Source of the DNA: Rhodobacteraceae bacterium UBA6197
Lineage (GTDB): Bacteria; Pseudomonadota; Alphaproteobacteria; Rhodobacterales; Rhodobacteraceae
Assembly (NCBI GenBank): GCA_002422085.1
Contig: DISZ01000019.1
Location: 199,351-263,350 of the forward strand
Length of the DNA: 64,000 bases
Direction of reading: 5' to 3'
The notes under the pieces were generated by a model. That model was not told the DNA's origin. It made no database searches and saw only the letters and a list, made by a program, of their open reading frames with translations. A program made the position numbers and the translations under genes. Of the stretch, positions 1-8,698 are shown piece by piece (position 1 is the stretch's first letter; the number at the start of each line of letters is the position of its first letter).

Positions 1-282
1 CGCTATCGACCCGAAGGCGACATGAAGACCATCGGCATGGTTACCGGTCTGTCACTGCTGGTCCACCCCGCGGTGGCTTATGGGCTGGGCCATTTCGCCT
101 TCGGGCTTGACTCCACCGCCCTGCGTTCGGCGGTGGTCACCGCGTCGATGGCACCGGGGGTCAATGCCTATCTCTTTGCCAATATGTATGGCGCGGCACG
201 GCGAGTGGCCGCCTCATCGGTGCTGATCGCCACCGCAAGCTCGATCCTGACGGTCTGGTTCTGGCTGGCCATCCTGCCCTGA
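1..282 (+). CDS. AEC-family (auxin efflux carrier-like) permease, C-terminal part
   Basis: The reading frame is open from the first base of the window, so this is the end of a longer gene. The last ~90 residues contain two or three hydrophobic segments with the pattern LVHPAVAY and a later SMAPGVNAYLFANMYG. This matches the last helices of AEC permeases (MleP/YwkB-like), where a helix with P-x-N-x-Y-x-F/L-A follows VxxxxMP. The family exports or imports small organic anions, and the substrate cannot be read from this end. A type A dispersed repeat follows the stop codon. Confidence 0.75.
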   Translation, partial: RYRPEGDMKTIGMVTGLSLLVHPAVAYGLGHFAFGLDSTALRSAVVTASMAPGVNAYLFANMYGAARRVAASSVLIATASSILTVWFWLAILP

Positions 283-300
283 GCCGGGCGTGCCCCCCGC

Positions 301-336
301 TTTCATCTTCGCCCAAATATCCCCGCCGGAGGCTCC
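301..336 (+). repeat. dispersed intergenic repeat, type A copy 1
   Basis: Reads TTTCATCTTCGCCCAAATAT followed by CCCCGCCGGAGGCTCC. The same text with small changes occurs at 45475, 49356 and (minus) 55545. It sits 18 bp past the stop of the AEC gene, in the space between two convergent genes. See the finding on this repeat family. Confidence 0.8.
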
Positions 337-353
337 CGACCCGGGGGTCCGGG

Positions 354-1307
354 CTAGCGCGGCGTTACTCCGCGCAACCGCTCAGACCGTCGGCGCAGCA
401 GTTCGACCGTCGCCAAAAGCGCAATCGAAATGATGACCAGAATCGTTGCCACCGCCAGAATGGCCGGGCTGATCTGTTCACGGATACCGCTCCACATCTG
501 CCGCGGAATTGTCTGCTGATCGAAATCGGCGACAAACAGCACCACGACCACCTCATCGAACGAGGTCACAAAGGCAAACAGCGCCCCGGAAATCACCCCC
601 GGCAGGATCAGCGGCATCACGACCCGAAAGAACGTGGTGCGCGGGTTGGCGCCAAGGCTGGCCGACGCACGGATCAGCGATTGGTCAAACCCGACCAGCG
701 TCGCCGTGACGGTGATGATGACAAAGGGAATACCCAGCGTCGCATGGGCCAGGATGATACCCAGATAGGTGCCCGCCAACTTGCCGCATTCGCCGGGCAA
801 GCCGACCGTCGCCAACAATGCGCAGGGCTTGGAATAAAAGAAAAACAGCCCCGTCGCGGTGATGATGATCGGCACGATCATCGGTGAAATCAGGACGGCC
901 ATGATCCCGCGCCGAAAGGGCATCTCTGGGCGCGACAGGCCCAGCGCCGCAAGCGTGCCCAGCATGGTCGCGACCAGCGTTGCGAAAAAGCCGATGATGA
1001 CGGAATGTTTCGCGACCTGCATCCACCGCGCATTGTTCCAGAAATCCGACCACCACGCGACGTTGCGCGGCCCCTCGGGGGCCTGCATGCCAAAGGTCAG
1101 CAGGCTGTCATACCAGCGCAGCGAATAGCCCTCGGGGTTCAGGGCCAACATCTTCGGAGTAAAGGTGAAATAGGGTTCGGCGTTGAATGACAGCGGCATC
1201 ACGATCAGAATCGGCGCGATCAGAAACAGGAAGATCAGCCCACAAAGGACCAGATAGGTATAATGCCAGGCGCGCTCTAGCGGGCTTGCATAGACGGGAA
1301 GGGCCAT
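354..1307 (-). CDS. potC: ABC transporter permease, PotC-like (polyamine family)
   Basis: Inner-membrane permease of 317 aa. About six hydrophobic segments are visible, starting with the YLVLCGLIFLFLIAPILIV helix near residue 20. The cytoplasmic EAA-type loop reads ASASLGANPRTTFFRVVMP, with the usual G and P spacing, and would contact the ATPase. It is longer than Escherichia coli PotC (about 264 aa) because of an extended periplasmic stretch at residues ~45-95 that is rich in W, F and Y. It is last in a four-gene operon read leftwards. Polyamine is the likely substrate class by family, but related systems carry other small cations or amines. Confidence 0.85.
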   Translation of the reverse strand: MALPVYASPLERAWHYTYLVLCGLIFLFLIAPILIVMPLSFNAEPYFTFTPKMLALNPEGYSLRWYDSLLTFGMQAPEGPRNVAWWSDFWNNARWMQVAKHSVIIGFFATLVATMLGTLAALGLSRPEMPFRRGIMAVLISPMIVPIIITATGLFFFYSKPCALLATVGLPGECGKLAGTYLGIILAHATLGIPFVIITVTATLVGFDQSLIRASASLGANPRTTFFRVVMPLILPGVISGALFAFVTSFDEVVVVLFVADFDQQTIPRQMWSGIREQISPAILAVATILVIISIALLATVELLRRRSERLRGVTPR

Positions 1308-1428
1308 CGTCGGTCACTCCTGTTTCCAGTTTCCGGGACGTGGCCCCGGCTCTTGCGGCGCCGGTCGGGGACACAGCCCCTTGACGCCCGAGATTGTTTA
1401 CCCCTCGAAAGGCGCGGCCGTTGCCGCG

Positions 1429-2679
1429 TCAGCCGAGCTTGAGATTGTCGATCCCCACCAGCTTGTCGTAGAGCCAGTAAAGGACCAGCACGCCAAACAG
1501 CAGCAGCCCCGCCAGCGCCGCCGCCAGCGACCAGTTCAGTGACTTTTGCATGTGGAAGGCGATCAGATTCGAGATCAGCTGGCCATCGGCGCCACCGACC
1601 AGAGCCGGGGTGATGTAGTAGCCGACCGAAAGGATAAAGACCAACAGCGCGCCCGCGGCCATACCCGGCACGGTTTGCGGCAGATAGATCCGGCGAAAGG
1701 CGGTCCAGCTCGAGGCACCAAGGCTGCGCGCCGCGCGCACATAGCTGGGCGGGATCGGCCGCATCACCGAATAAAGCGGCAGCACCATGAAGGGCAGCAG
1801 AATATGAGTCATCGCGATGATCGTGCCCATCTGGTTGTAGATCATCTGGATCCGGCCATCGTCACCGATAATGCCCAAACTGACAAGCAGGCTGTTCACC
1901 ACGCCTTGCTGTTGCAAAAGCACGATCCACGAGGTGGTTCGCACCAGCAACGAGGTCCAGAACGGCAGCAGCACCAGGATCATCAGCAGGTTCGACTTTG
2001 CCAGTGGCAGCGTGGCCAGCAGATGTGCGATCGGAAAGGCAAGCACCAGGCAGATCCCGGTAATCAGCGCCGACAGCATCAAGGTGCGTCCGAACAGCAT
2101 CTTGTAAACGCGCTGCCTGGGCTCGACCTGCACGATGACGCCGGCTTCATCGCGCGTGAGATCCAGCGCCGCGAGGTAAAAATCACCCGTCAGCGGCGAC
2201 GACGCCGAGCGCATCGCGCGCCACAGGTTCGGGTCGGTCCATTTCTCATCCAGCGCCGGGACCGAGATGGCATAGGGTGGGGTCAGGTCATCAACCTTGC
2301 GCGCCGATCCAGTAAACAGCGAACGGCTTCCTGAAATATCATAGTTGATCCGTGTGCCGGCGGAACCTGACAGCTTTTCTTCTTTCATGTACTGAAGGTC
2401 GGCGACAAGAGCGGCAAAGGCGGTTTCGTCGATCTCCGAGCCCTGCGGGTGGTCGTCGAACCAGGCGCCAAGATTCGGCGCGGCCACTGAAAAGTTGTTG
2501 TTATAGACCGACTGGCTCAGCATCTGGCCGATCGGTATCACGAAGGTAATCAGCACGAACAGGAACAGCGGCGCCACCAGCAACAGCGCGTTGCGGCGGG
2601 CGCGGCGTTGTGAACGCGCAAGCGCCGCCTTTAGCGGCTGGCCGTCGTTGGTGGTCAACATTGCGGTCGCGTCGGTCAT
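1429..2679 (-). CDS. potB: ABC transporter permease, PotB-like
   Basis: Second permease of the importer, 416 aa. A first helix (about residues 30-52, ALLLVAPLFLFVLITFVIP) is followed by ~140 residues of soluble, periplasmic-looking sequence before the next helix (~residue 198). The remaining five helices and an EAA loop (RSLGASSWTAFRRIYLPQT) follow the PotB pattern. The long insert makes it ~130 aa longer than E. coli PotB. I have the impression that this is usual for alphaproteobacterial homologues. It lies 72 bp after the binding-protein gene and 121 bp before the second permease. Confidence 0.85.
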   Translation of the reverse strand: MTDATAMLTTNDGQPLKAALARSQRRARRNALLLVAPLFLFVLITFVIPIGQMLSQSVYNNNFSVAAPNLGAWFDDHPQGSEIDETAFAALVADLQYMKEEKLSGSAGTRINYDISGSRSLFTGSARKVDDLTPPYAISVPALDEKWTDPNLWRAMRSASSPLTGDFYLAALDLTRDEAGVIVQVEPRQRVYKMLFGRTLMLSALITGICLVLAFPIAHLLATLPLAKSNLLMILVLLPFWTSLLVRTTSWIVLLQQQGVVNSLLVSLGIIGDDGRIQMIYNQMGTIIAMTHILLPFMVLPLYSVMRPIPPSYVRAARSLGASSWTAFRRIYLPQTVPGMAAGALLVFILSVGYYITPALVGGADGQLISNLIAFHMQKSLNWSLAAALAGLLLFGVLVLYWLYDKLVGIDNLKLG

Positions 2680-2751
2680 TCGTTTCCCCGGCTGTCAGAG
2701 TAGGGTGGCGCGGCGCGCAGACAGTTGTCCGCGCGCCGCGCCGATGTCGGA

Positions 2752-3825
2752 TCAGTTGGCCAGCCAGGCGTTGAACTGTTCGTTCAGTTCGACGTCGTGA
2801 TCTGCCCAGAACTCCGGATCATCCAGAACGGCGTTGACTATGTTCGCCGGGTTGGTCGGCATATGCGGCGCCATTGCGGTTTTGCCATCCTTGTACATGC
2901 CGACGAGGGCCGCCGAGGATTTCCGCGATGGGCCGTAGCTGATGTACATGGCCTGATCGGCCAGACGCTGCGTGTCGGTCGCGAACTTCAGGTATTCCAT
3001 CGCCGCCTCGGGGTTGGGCGAGCCCTTGGGAATGGCAAACATGTCGAGGTCCATGTACTGGCCGTCCCAAATCACGTCGAAGGGTTTGCCCTCGGACACG
3101 ATCGCGTCGAAGATACGGCCGTTGTAAACCGTCGCCATCGTCACTTCGCCATCGGCCAAAAGCTGCGGCGGCTGCGCGCCGGCTTCCCACCACACGACAC
3201 TGTCCTTGATGGTGTCAAGCTTGGCGAAGGCCTGGGCCACCCCTTCAGGCGTGGCCAGTTTCTCGTAGATCTCGCCGGCAGGCACGCCATCGGCGATCAA
3301 CGCCAGATAGAGCGTCCGCTTGGCGTTTTTCGGCAGGCCGCGCTTGCCGGGGAACTTTTCAAGATTGAAGAAGTCGGCCGCCAGCGTGGGCTGACCGTCC
3401 GGGAACTTGGTGGTGTCATAGGCGATTACCGTGCCCCAGACGATGTTTGCCACGGCACATTCGCGCAGCGCACCCGGAACGAAATCGTCCTTGGCCGGCG
3501 TGCCGTCCGGTGCGGGCGGCAGATCGTCGGGGTTGATCTCGACCAGCGCGCCTTCGTCGCAAAGCCGGATCGCGTCCGATACTTCGATATCAAAGACATC
3601 GCCGGTGATGTTGCCGGCCTCGACCTGCGCCTTGAGCGGGCTGGCCGGGTTGTCGGCGTCGATCATGTTGACCTTGATGCCGGTCTTTTCGGTGAAGGGC
3701 TTGTTATAGGCCTCGACCTGACTGACGGAATAGGCGCCGCCCCAGGAAACCACGTTCACCTCTTGCGCCGCGGCAGCAAAGCCCGCGCCGACCAGGGCCG
3801 TGGTCAGGATAAGTGTAGTCTTCAT
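2752..3825 (-). CDS. potD: periplasmic substrate-binding protein, PotD-like
   Basis: 357-aa solute-binding protein of the spermidine/putrescine type. A Sec signal peptide (residues 1-20, MKTTLILTTALVGAGFAAAA) ends at an AAAAQ cleavage site. The mature start EVNVVSWGGAYSVSQ is typical of the family, as are the motifs VVWWEAGAQ and SYGPSRKSS. The conserved acidic and aromatic pocket residues cannot be assigned reliably by eye, so the ligand (putrescine, spermidine or another amine) stays open. It sits second in the operon, between ATPase and permeases, as in many Rhodobacteraceae importers. Confidence 0.85.
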   Translation of the reverse strand: MKTTLILTTALVGAGFAAAAQEVNVVSWGGAYSVSQVEAYNKPFTEKTGIKVNMIDADNPASPLKAQVEAGNITGDVFDIEVSDAIRLCDEGALVEINPDDLPPAPDGTPAKDDFVPGALRECAVANIVWGTVIAYDTTKFPDGQPTLAADFFNLEKFPGKRGLPKNAKRTLYLALIADGVPAGEIYEKLATPEGVAQAFAKLDTIKDSVVWWEAGAQPPQLLADGEVTMATVYNGRIFDAIVSEGKPFDVIWDGQYMDLDMFAIPKGSPNPEAAMEYLKFATDTQRLADQAMYISYGPSRKSSAALVGMYKDGKTAMAPHMPTNPANIVNAVLDDPEFWADHDVELNEQFNAWLAN

Positions 3826-3943
3826 CTCAGTCTCCCATCATTGGACGTCTGTTGTTGGTTGATTTGACTTGGTGTCAAACTTGGCCACGGGTCACGTGGC
3901 AGAGAGGCAGCAGTCGGAAACAGCCCCGACCGCCACATAAAGC

Positions 3944-5047
3944 TCATAAGGGATCCAGCGCGCGTGCGTCTTGCGGGTGCCAGCCGATCTGGATGTGCTG
4001 GCCCGGAACCAGTTTGGTCTGCCCCAACGTATTGCGGCTTTTCATCACGAATTCATCCGATCCGGCAACCAGCATCCGGGTGCGGAAAATATCGCCCATA
4101 TAGATCACTTCCAGCACTTCGGCCTGAATCGTATGGGCGCCGGGGGGCATCATCTCGGGCTTGAATTCGACGCGTTCGGGGCGGATCGAAACCAGTGTCC
4201 GTTGCCCCCTGTCAGCGACATTGACCGGCGTGCAGTCGATCAATTCGCCCGTGTCCAGCTTGACCAGCGCCTTGTCGGCAGACAATTCCTCGACGGTGCC
4301 GGGCAGTTTGTTGTTTTCGCCGATGAACTGCGCCACAAAACTGTTGTCGGGGCGTTCATAGAGATCTTCGGGTGGGGCAAGCTGCTGAATGCGGCCATCG
4401 TTGAACACCGCGACCCGGTCCGACATCGTCAGCGCTTCGCCCTGATCGTGCGTCACATAGACCACCGTCAACCCAAGGTTTTCATGCAAACGCTTGATTT
4501 CAAACTGCATATGTTCGCGCAGCTGTTTGTCCAACGCGCCCAGAGGCTCATCCATCAACACCAGCTTCGGGTCAAAGACCAACGCCCGTGCAAGCGCGAT
4601 CCGCTGTTGCTGCCCGCCCGACAGTTGCGCCGGACGGCGAAAGGCGAAATCGCCCATCTGCACCATGTCCAGCGCGCGCCGGACCTTGGCTTCGCGTTCG
4701 GATTTGCCAAAGCCGCGCACTTCCAGCGGGAAGGACAGGTTCTCACCGACCGACATGTGCGGAAACAGCGCATAGTTCTGAAACACCATGCCAATGCCGC
4801 GCTTGTGCGGTGGCACTTCGTTGATGTTCTGCCCGTCCAGCCGGATCGCGCCATTGGTCGCGGTCTCAAAGCCCGCCAGCATCATCAGGCAAGTCGTCTT
4901 GCCAGACCCTGAAGGCCCCAACATCGTCAGAAATTCGCCTTTTCCAATTGACAGATTCAGGTCTTTGACGACCAACGTTTCTCCGTCGTAGCTTTTCTGC
5001 ACATGGTCAAATTCGACGAATCCATCGTCGGTTTCGGTAGCAGTCAA
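3944..5047 (-). CDS. potA: ABC transporter ATP-binding protein, PotA-like
   Basis: 367-aa ATPase that powers the importer. Walker A GPSGSGKTT (~residues 44-52), Q-loop FQNYALFPH, signature LSGGQQQR, Walker B LVLMDEPLGALD and the switch histidine in YVTHDQGEA are all present. A C-terminal TOBE domain (about 285-360) is typical of the PotA/MalK branch. It is first in the operon potA-potD-potB-potC, so expression of the whole importer depends on the region upstream of 5047. Confidence 0.9.
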   Translation of the reverse strand: MTATETDDGFVEFDHVQKSYDGETLVVKDLNLSIGKGEFLTMLGPSGSGKTTCLMMLAGFETATNGAIRLDGQNINEVPPHKRGIGMVFQNYALFPHMSVGENLSFPLEVRGFGKSEREAKVRRALDMVQMGDFAFRRPAQLSGGQQQRIALARALVFDPKLVLMDEPLGALDKQLREHMQFEIKRLHENLGLTVVYVTHDQGEALTMSDRVAVFNDGRIQQLAPPEDLYERPDNSFVAQFIGENNKLPGTVEELSADKALVKLDTGELIDCTPVNVADRGQRTLVSIRPERVEFKPEMMPPGAHTIQAEVLEVIYMGDIFRTRMLVAGSDEFVMKSRNTLGQTKLVPGQHIQIGWHPQDARALDPL

Positions 5048-5369
5048 AGCGGGCTCCCCATGTTTTCTTTGGTTTTGTTTTCCCGTGGTGTGACTAAAAC
5101 GGATGCGGGGTCACAATACAACACATGATTTCCGCCATTTTTCGCCGCTCTGACGAAACCATGTTTTTGCCGGAGAGATCGCACGAAAACGTCGCATGAT
5201 GCGCAGCCTGCGACCAACTTGCGCCATTGGCAGCGTCATTTCGGCAGCGGGTCTGAATTGCACGAAGAGGGCCAAACGCGTGTTCGGGCGCTAACAGGCA
5301 GCGCGGCAGAATCGCACCCGCAAGATCCGGGCAGGATGGCCGGGCCTGACATCGGTTCAGGAAGGAGAA
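5048..5369. other. gene-free stretch upstream of the potA operon
   Basis: About 320 bp between the potA start and the 3' end of tRNA-Leu. It must carry the promoter of the importer operon, but I cannot point to a convincing -35/-10 pair. Short overlapping open frames here have no recognisable protein character and look like chance frames. Confidence 0.5.
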
Positions 5370-5456
5370 TGGTGCGGTCGAGAAGACTCGAACTTCCACG
5401 GGAGTTACCCCACAGCGACCTCAACGCTGCGCGTCTACCAATTCCGCCACGACCGC
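5370..5456 (-). tRNA. tRNA-Leu (anticodon GAG)
   Basis: On the minus strand an 87-nt tRNA can be folded. The acceptor GCGGTCG pairs with CGACCGC, the anticodon stem CAGCG/CGCTG encloses loop TTGAGGT (anticodon GAG), and there is a long variable arm of the class II type. The T-loop is GTTCGAGTC and CCA is encoded. The long variable arm and the anticodon both fit leucine (CUC/CUU codons). Confidence 0.95.
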
Positions 5457-5585
5457 ACTGTCCAGGCTTGGTGCGGCGCGATATAACCGAGCGTTCGGGG
5501 GAAGGGAAGCGGATTTTTCGGCTCTTTGAAAAACCCTGAGGCGCCGCCCAGCCAGAAAGCTCCGCTCGGCTGCCACGGCCGCAAG

Positions 5586-5609
5586 AAAGGCGCCGCAAGT
5601 GGCGCCTTT
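5586..5609 (-). terminator. intrinsic terminator after the peptidoglycan-binding gene
   Basis: Perfect 9-bp stem AAAGGCGCC / GGCGCCTTT with loop GCAAGT. Read on the minus strand it is followed by TTTCTTGC. It lies 36 bp past the stop of the gene that ends at 5645 and before tRNA-Leu, so it separates the two transcripts. Confidence 0.7.
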
Positions 5610-5644
5610 CGGTTTCATGTCAGGGGTCTGGCCGGTGTCGCGGC

Positions 5645-7132
5645 TCAGGGTTTAAGCAGCAGGCTGGGCAGCAGCACCAGATTGCGCGCGCCGGTTATCA
5701 CACCGACCGGGGCCGCGGCAGGGGCTGCCGAGGCTTCGGTGGCAACCGGTTGCGGCTCGGGGACGGCGGCCAAGACCTCGGAGTTCGGCTGCGGCACCGG
5801 CGCCGCAAAGGACGGCAAGGTCACGGGAACCGTCTCTGCGGGCAGCAGATCGGCGCGCCCGCCCAGCGTATAGGCGGCCTTGCGGATCAGTTCGCTGCGG
5901 TCGGGCTGATTGGGCGCGAACACCGGCACGGCCCCTCCGGCCAGCGCATCCAGCCCCATCTGATACCACTCAAGCGCCAGATCCGGGCGTGGACTTGCGC
6001 CAAAACCCATCGCCAGATGGTGGCCCAGAAGCTCGGCGTATTGCCGTTCGCCCAAGGCGGTCAGCAACAGCCCCGAGCCAATCGCCACATCCATGTCATC
6101 GGTGCGATACCCGACCGAGAGACAGACCCGCGCGGTTCCGGCCAGTTGCGCCGGCGCCATGCCGGTGCCCAGCGCAAAGTTGGACACCCCCGCCAGAACC
6201 GCGTCACGCGGTTGCAGCGACAGCGCGGTGACCTGATCGTGCAGCGCCGGACCAAAGCCGGCGCACTGTTCCGCGATCTGCGCCGGCGTAAAGCCCGGAA
6301 TCGCCGCCGCCAGTTCTTCGCCCTGCGTGATCGCATAGCCGCGCGCAAGACAGAACTGTTCGCCCAGCGCCTGCCCGGCATCCCCCATGCCGGCGGCGGT
6401 CACAAGCCCGCCGTTGGCCGAAGTGGTCAGGTTGACCTTGTTGCAATGCGACGCCAGCGAGGCCTGCGTCACCCCCCCGCCCAGAAAGCTGGGCAGCGCC
6501 GGGGCGGCGGGTTCGGGCGTGGCGGCAAATTGCGGCAGCGGCGCGGTTGGCACCGGAAGCGCGGGAGCGGGTGCGGGTGCGGCAGCCATGACACCCGGCG
6601 CCATCGGTTGCGGTGCGAAGTTCGGCGTGGCGGGTGGAATACCCGCCGCTTCGTCACGCCAGAGCACCAAAAGCCCGCGCATCCCCATCGGATTCGAGGC
6701 AGCCTGCTGCATGGTCAGCGCGCCGCCCGCAATTGCGCGGTGGTAAGAGCCGACCAGAAGGTTGCGTTCATACTCGCTCAGTTGGCCCGTTGCCGGATAG
6801 CCCAGCATCGCCTGATACTCGCTGATCGCCGCGCGCGACTTCGGGCCGATCGCCCCGTCGGGTGCACCAACGCCAAAGCCGAAATGATTCAGCGCCACCT
6901 GCACTTCGCGGTTCGACTCGCGCTGGGCGCTGCTGACGGTCGGCCTGACCGTCGTGTAGCGGCGCACCGGCGCGGCCTTGCGGCGGTTCTGGTCATTGAC
7001 GATCGCGCCGCCGATGATGCCGCCGATAATCCCCCCCACCACCGCATCGCCGCCGCCGGCAAGGGCCGGCGCCGCCGGCGTCAGGCCAAGCGCGACAATC
7101 AGTGACGTCGTTGCAAATCCCTTCGTAATCAT
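5645..7132 (-). CDS. exported peptidoglycan-binding-domain protein
   Basis: 495-aa protein with a signal peptide (residues 1-25, ending PALAGGG). A glycine-zipper-like stretch (GGIIGGIIGGAI, ~33-44) follows, and then a PG_binding_1 domain (~72-128), including QVALNHFGFGVGAPDGAIG and the later SRAAISEYQ. Residues ~160-215 are an Ala/Pro-rich linker. The C-terminal half has paired cysteines (SHCNKV, EQFCLARG, EQCAGFG, VCLSVGY) and a repeat-like helical pattern. The protein probably acts in the cell envelope. No catalytic domain is visible, so it is more likely a scaffold or sensor than a hydrolase. It is transcribed alone, with a terminator directly after it. Confidence 0.7.
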   Translation of the reverse strand: MITKGFATTSLIVALGLTPAAPALAGGGDAVVGGIIGGIIGGAIVNDQNRRKAAPVRRYTTVRPTVSSAQRESNREVQVALNHFGFGVGAPDGAIGPKSRAAISEYQAMLGYPATGQLSEYERNLLVGSYHRAIAGGALTMQQAASNPMGMRGLLVLWRDEAAGIPPATPNFAPQPMAPGVMAAAPAPAPALPVPTAPLPQFAATPEPAAPALPSFLGGGVTQASLASHCNKVNLTTSANGGLVTAAGMGDAGQALGEQFCLARGYAITQGEELAAAIPGFTPAQIAEQCAGFGPALHDQVTALSLQPRDAVLAGVSNFALGTGMAPAQLAGTARVCLSVGYRTDDMDVAIGSGLLLTALGERQYAELLGHHLAMGFGASPRPDLALEWYQMGLDALAGGAVPVFAPNQPDRSELIRKAAYTLGGRADLLPAETVPVTLPSFAAPVPQPNSEVLAAVPEPQPVATEASAAPAAAPVGVITGARNLVLLPSLLLKP

Positions 7133-7324
7133 CTTTCCATCCTTTCAATCAATTCCATAATCGGCCCACACGGCAATTCGTGCAGTCGCAGTGTGGCCGG
7201 ATCTTACGGTTGACGTGTGGAAACACCCCGTGACCAAGGCTACATACAGGCCCAGAGTTTTCGCCCGAATCATCACCGACGCAAGCTTTTCTTGGCGCGC
7301 GCATTTACTGAAAAGACATCCCGC

Positions 7325-8038
7325 ATGGTCGAATGGATCTCCGCCCCTGCTTTTGTGCCCTACGCCGAGGCCCTTGCCTTCATGGAGGCGCGGGTCGCCG
7401 CGATCACCGCAGGCGAGGCCGACGAGGCGATCTGGCTGCTGGAACACCCGCCGCTTTATACCGCTGGCACCTCGGCGCGGCCCGAAGACCTGACCCAGCC
7501 AGATCGCTTTCCGGTCCATGAGGCTGGACGCGGCGGGCAATACACCTACCACGGCCCCGGCCAGCGCGTGGCCTATGTCATGCTTGACCTCAACACCCGT
7601 GGCCGCGACGTGCGCCGCTTTGTCTGCGCGCTCGAGGACTGGATCATCGCCACACTGGCCGAGTTCAACGTCACCGGCGAGCGCCGCGCGGGCCGGGTTG
7701 GCGTCTGGGTCACCCGCCCCGACAGCACCGCACCGCATAATCCGCGCGAAGACAAGATCGCTGCAATCGGGATAAAGCTGCGCAAATGGGTCAGCTTTCA
7801 TGGCATCTCGATCAATGTGGAACCGGACCTGAGCCATTTCGAGGGAATCGTTCCCTGCGGCATCCGCGAGCACGGCGTCACCAGCCTTGTCGATCTGGGC
7901 CTGCCGGTGACGATGGCCGATCTCGACGTCGCCTTGCGCGCAACATTCGACAGGATTTTTGCGTCAAAAGATCATTCTCAACCACATGTTACTGACGCGA
8001 CAGCCTGTCCTCCCTCTATACCGACCTCGGAAGCCTAG
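7325..8038 (+). CDS. lipB: lipoyl(octanoyl) transferase
   Basis: LipB transfers octanoyl from acyl carrier protein to lipoyl domains of the 2-oxoacid dehydrogenases and the glycine cleavage H protein. Family motifs are clear: LLEHPPLYTAGTSA, GGQYTYHGPGQ (the RGG-x-x-T-x-H-GPGQ block) and KIAAIGIKLRKWVSFHG with the catalytic Lys. The catalytic Cys follows in GIVPCGI. I chose the ATG at 7325 (MVEWI), giving 237 aa. An in-frame ATG 36 codons upstream adds sequence with no family likeness. Cytochrome c2 follows 51 bp downstream. Confidence 0.93.
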   Translation: MVEWISAPAFVPYAEALAFMEARVAAITAGEADEAIWLLEHPPLYTAGTSARPEDLTQPDRFPVHEAGRGGQYTYHGPGQRVAYVMLDLNTRGRDVRRFVCALEDWIIATLAEFNVTGERRAGRVGVWVTRPDSTAPHNPREDKIAAIGIKLRKWVSFHGISINVEPDLSHFEGIVPCGIREHGVTSLVDLGLPVTMADLDVALRATFDRIFASKDHSQPHVTDATACPPSIPTSEA

Positions 8039-8089
8039 CGAGATGACGCAACCGCGGCCCAACGCCGACCCAGCCTGTAAGGAAAAGTC

Positions 8090-8503
8090 ATGAAATTCAG
8101 CCTGATTGCCACCTTTGCCGCCCTGACCCTGTCGACCGCCGTCCATGCGGATGGCATCGAAGATGGCAAGAAAGAGTTCAACAAGTGCAAAGCCTGTCAT
8201 TCGATCAAATCGGATACGGGTGAAGACATCGTCAAGGGGGGCAAGGTGGGCCCGAACCTTTACGGCGTCGTTGGCCGCGCGGTGGCCTCGGTTGCCGATT
8301 TCAAATACGGTGACGGGATCAAGGCCGTTGGCGCGACCGGCATGGTCTGGGATGCGGCCGAACTGGAAACCTACATGACCGATCCGGGCGCCTGGGTGAA
8401 AGCCAAGACCGGCGACGACGCGGCAAGATCGCTGATGACCCACAAGCAAAAGAAAAAGCAGGAAGATATCGTCGCTTTTCTTGAATCGGTCGCGGCCAAG
8501 TGA
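8090..8503 (+). CDS. cycA: cytochrome c2 (soluble class I c-type cytochrome)
   Basis: 137-aa precursor with signal peptide (residues 1-20, cleaved after VHA). The haem site CKACH is near residue 35 and the methionine axial ligand is probably in SLMTHK (~residue 115). The surrounding text (EFNKCKACHSI, KVGPNLYGVVGR, DPGAWVKAK) follows Rhodobacter cytochrome c2 closely. It is periplasmic and carries electrons from the bc1 complex to cytochrome oxidase, or to a reaction centre in phototrophic relatives. The oxidase subunit ctaD lies ~195 bp downstream. An AAGGAAAAG ribosome binding site precedes the ATG. Confidence 0.9.
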   Translation: MKFSLIATFAALTLSTAVHADGIEDGKKEFNKCKACHSIKSDTGEDIVKGGKVGPNLYGVVGRAVASVADFKYGDGIKAVGATGMVWDAAELETYMTDPGAWVKAKTGDDAARSLMTHKQKKKQEDIVAFLESVAAK

Positions 8504-8572
8504 CAGCCGGCAGAGAAACACGCCCCCTGATCGCGTGATCCAACGGATCAGGATTCTGACGACAACACCCGG

Positions 8573-8603
8573 AGGTGCGGCAATATTTCCTATTGCGGCA
8601 CCT
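8573..8603 (+). terminator. hairpin between cycA and ctaD
   Basis: 13-bp stem AGGTGCGGCAATA / TATTGCGGCACCT with one internal mismatch and loop TTTCC. There is no strong T-run after it. It could terminate cycA transcripts or act as a 3' stabiliser that uncouples cycA from ctaD. Confidence 0.45.
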
Positions 8604-8698
8604 TCCATCATTGCCGAAGCGAAATTTGCGTTCTAGAACACTTCTATGCAGGTCCGGGTCGGGAGAACCCGTGCCACAGCGCTAAATGGGAGATCAGC

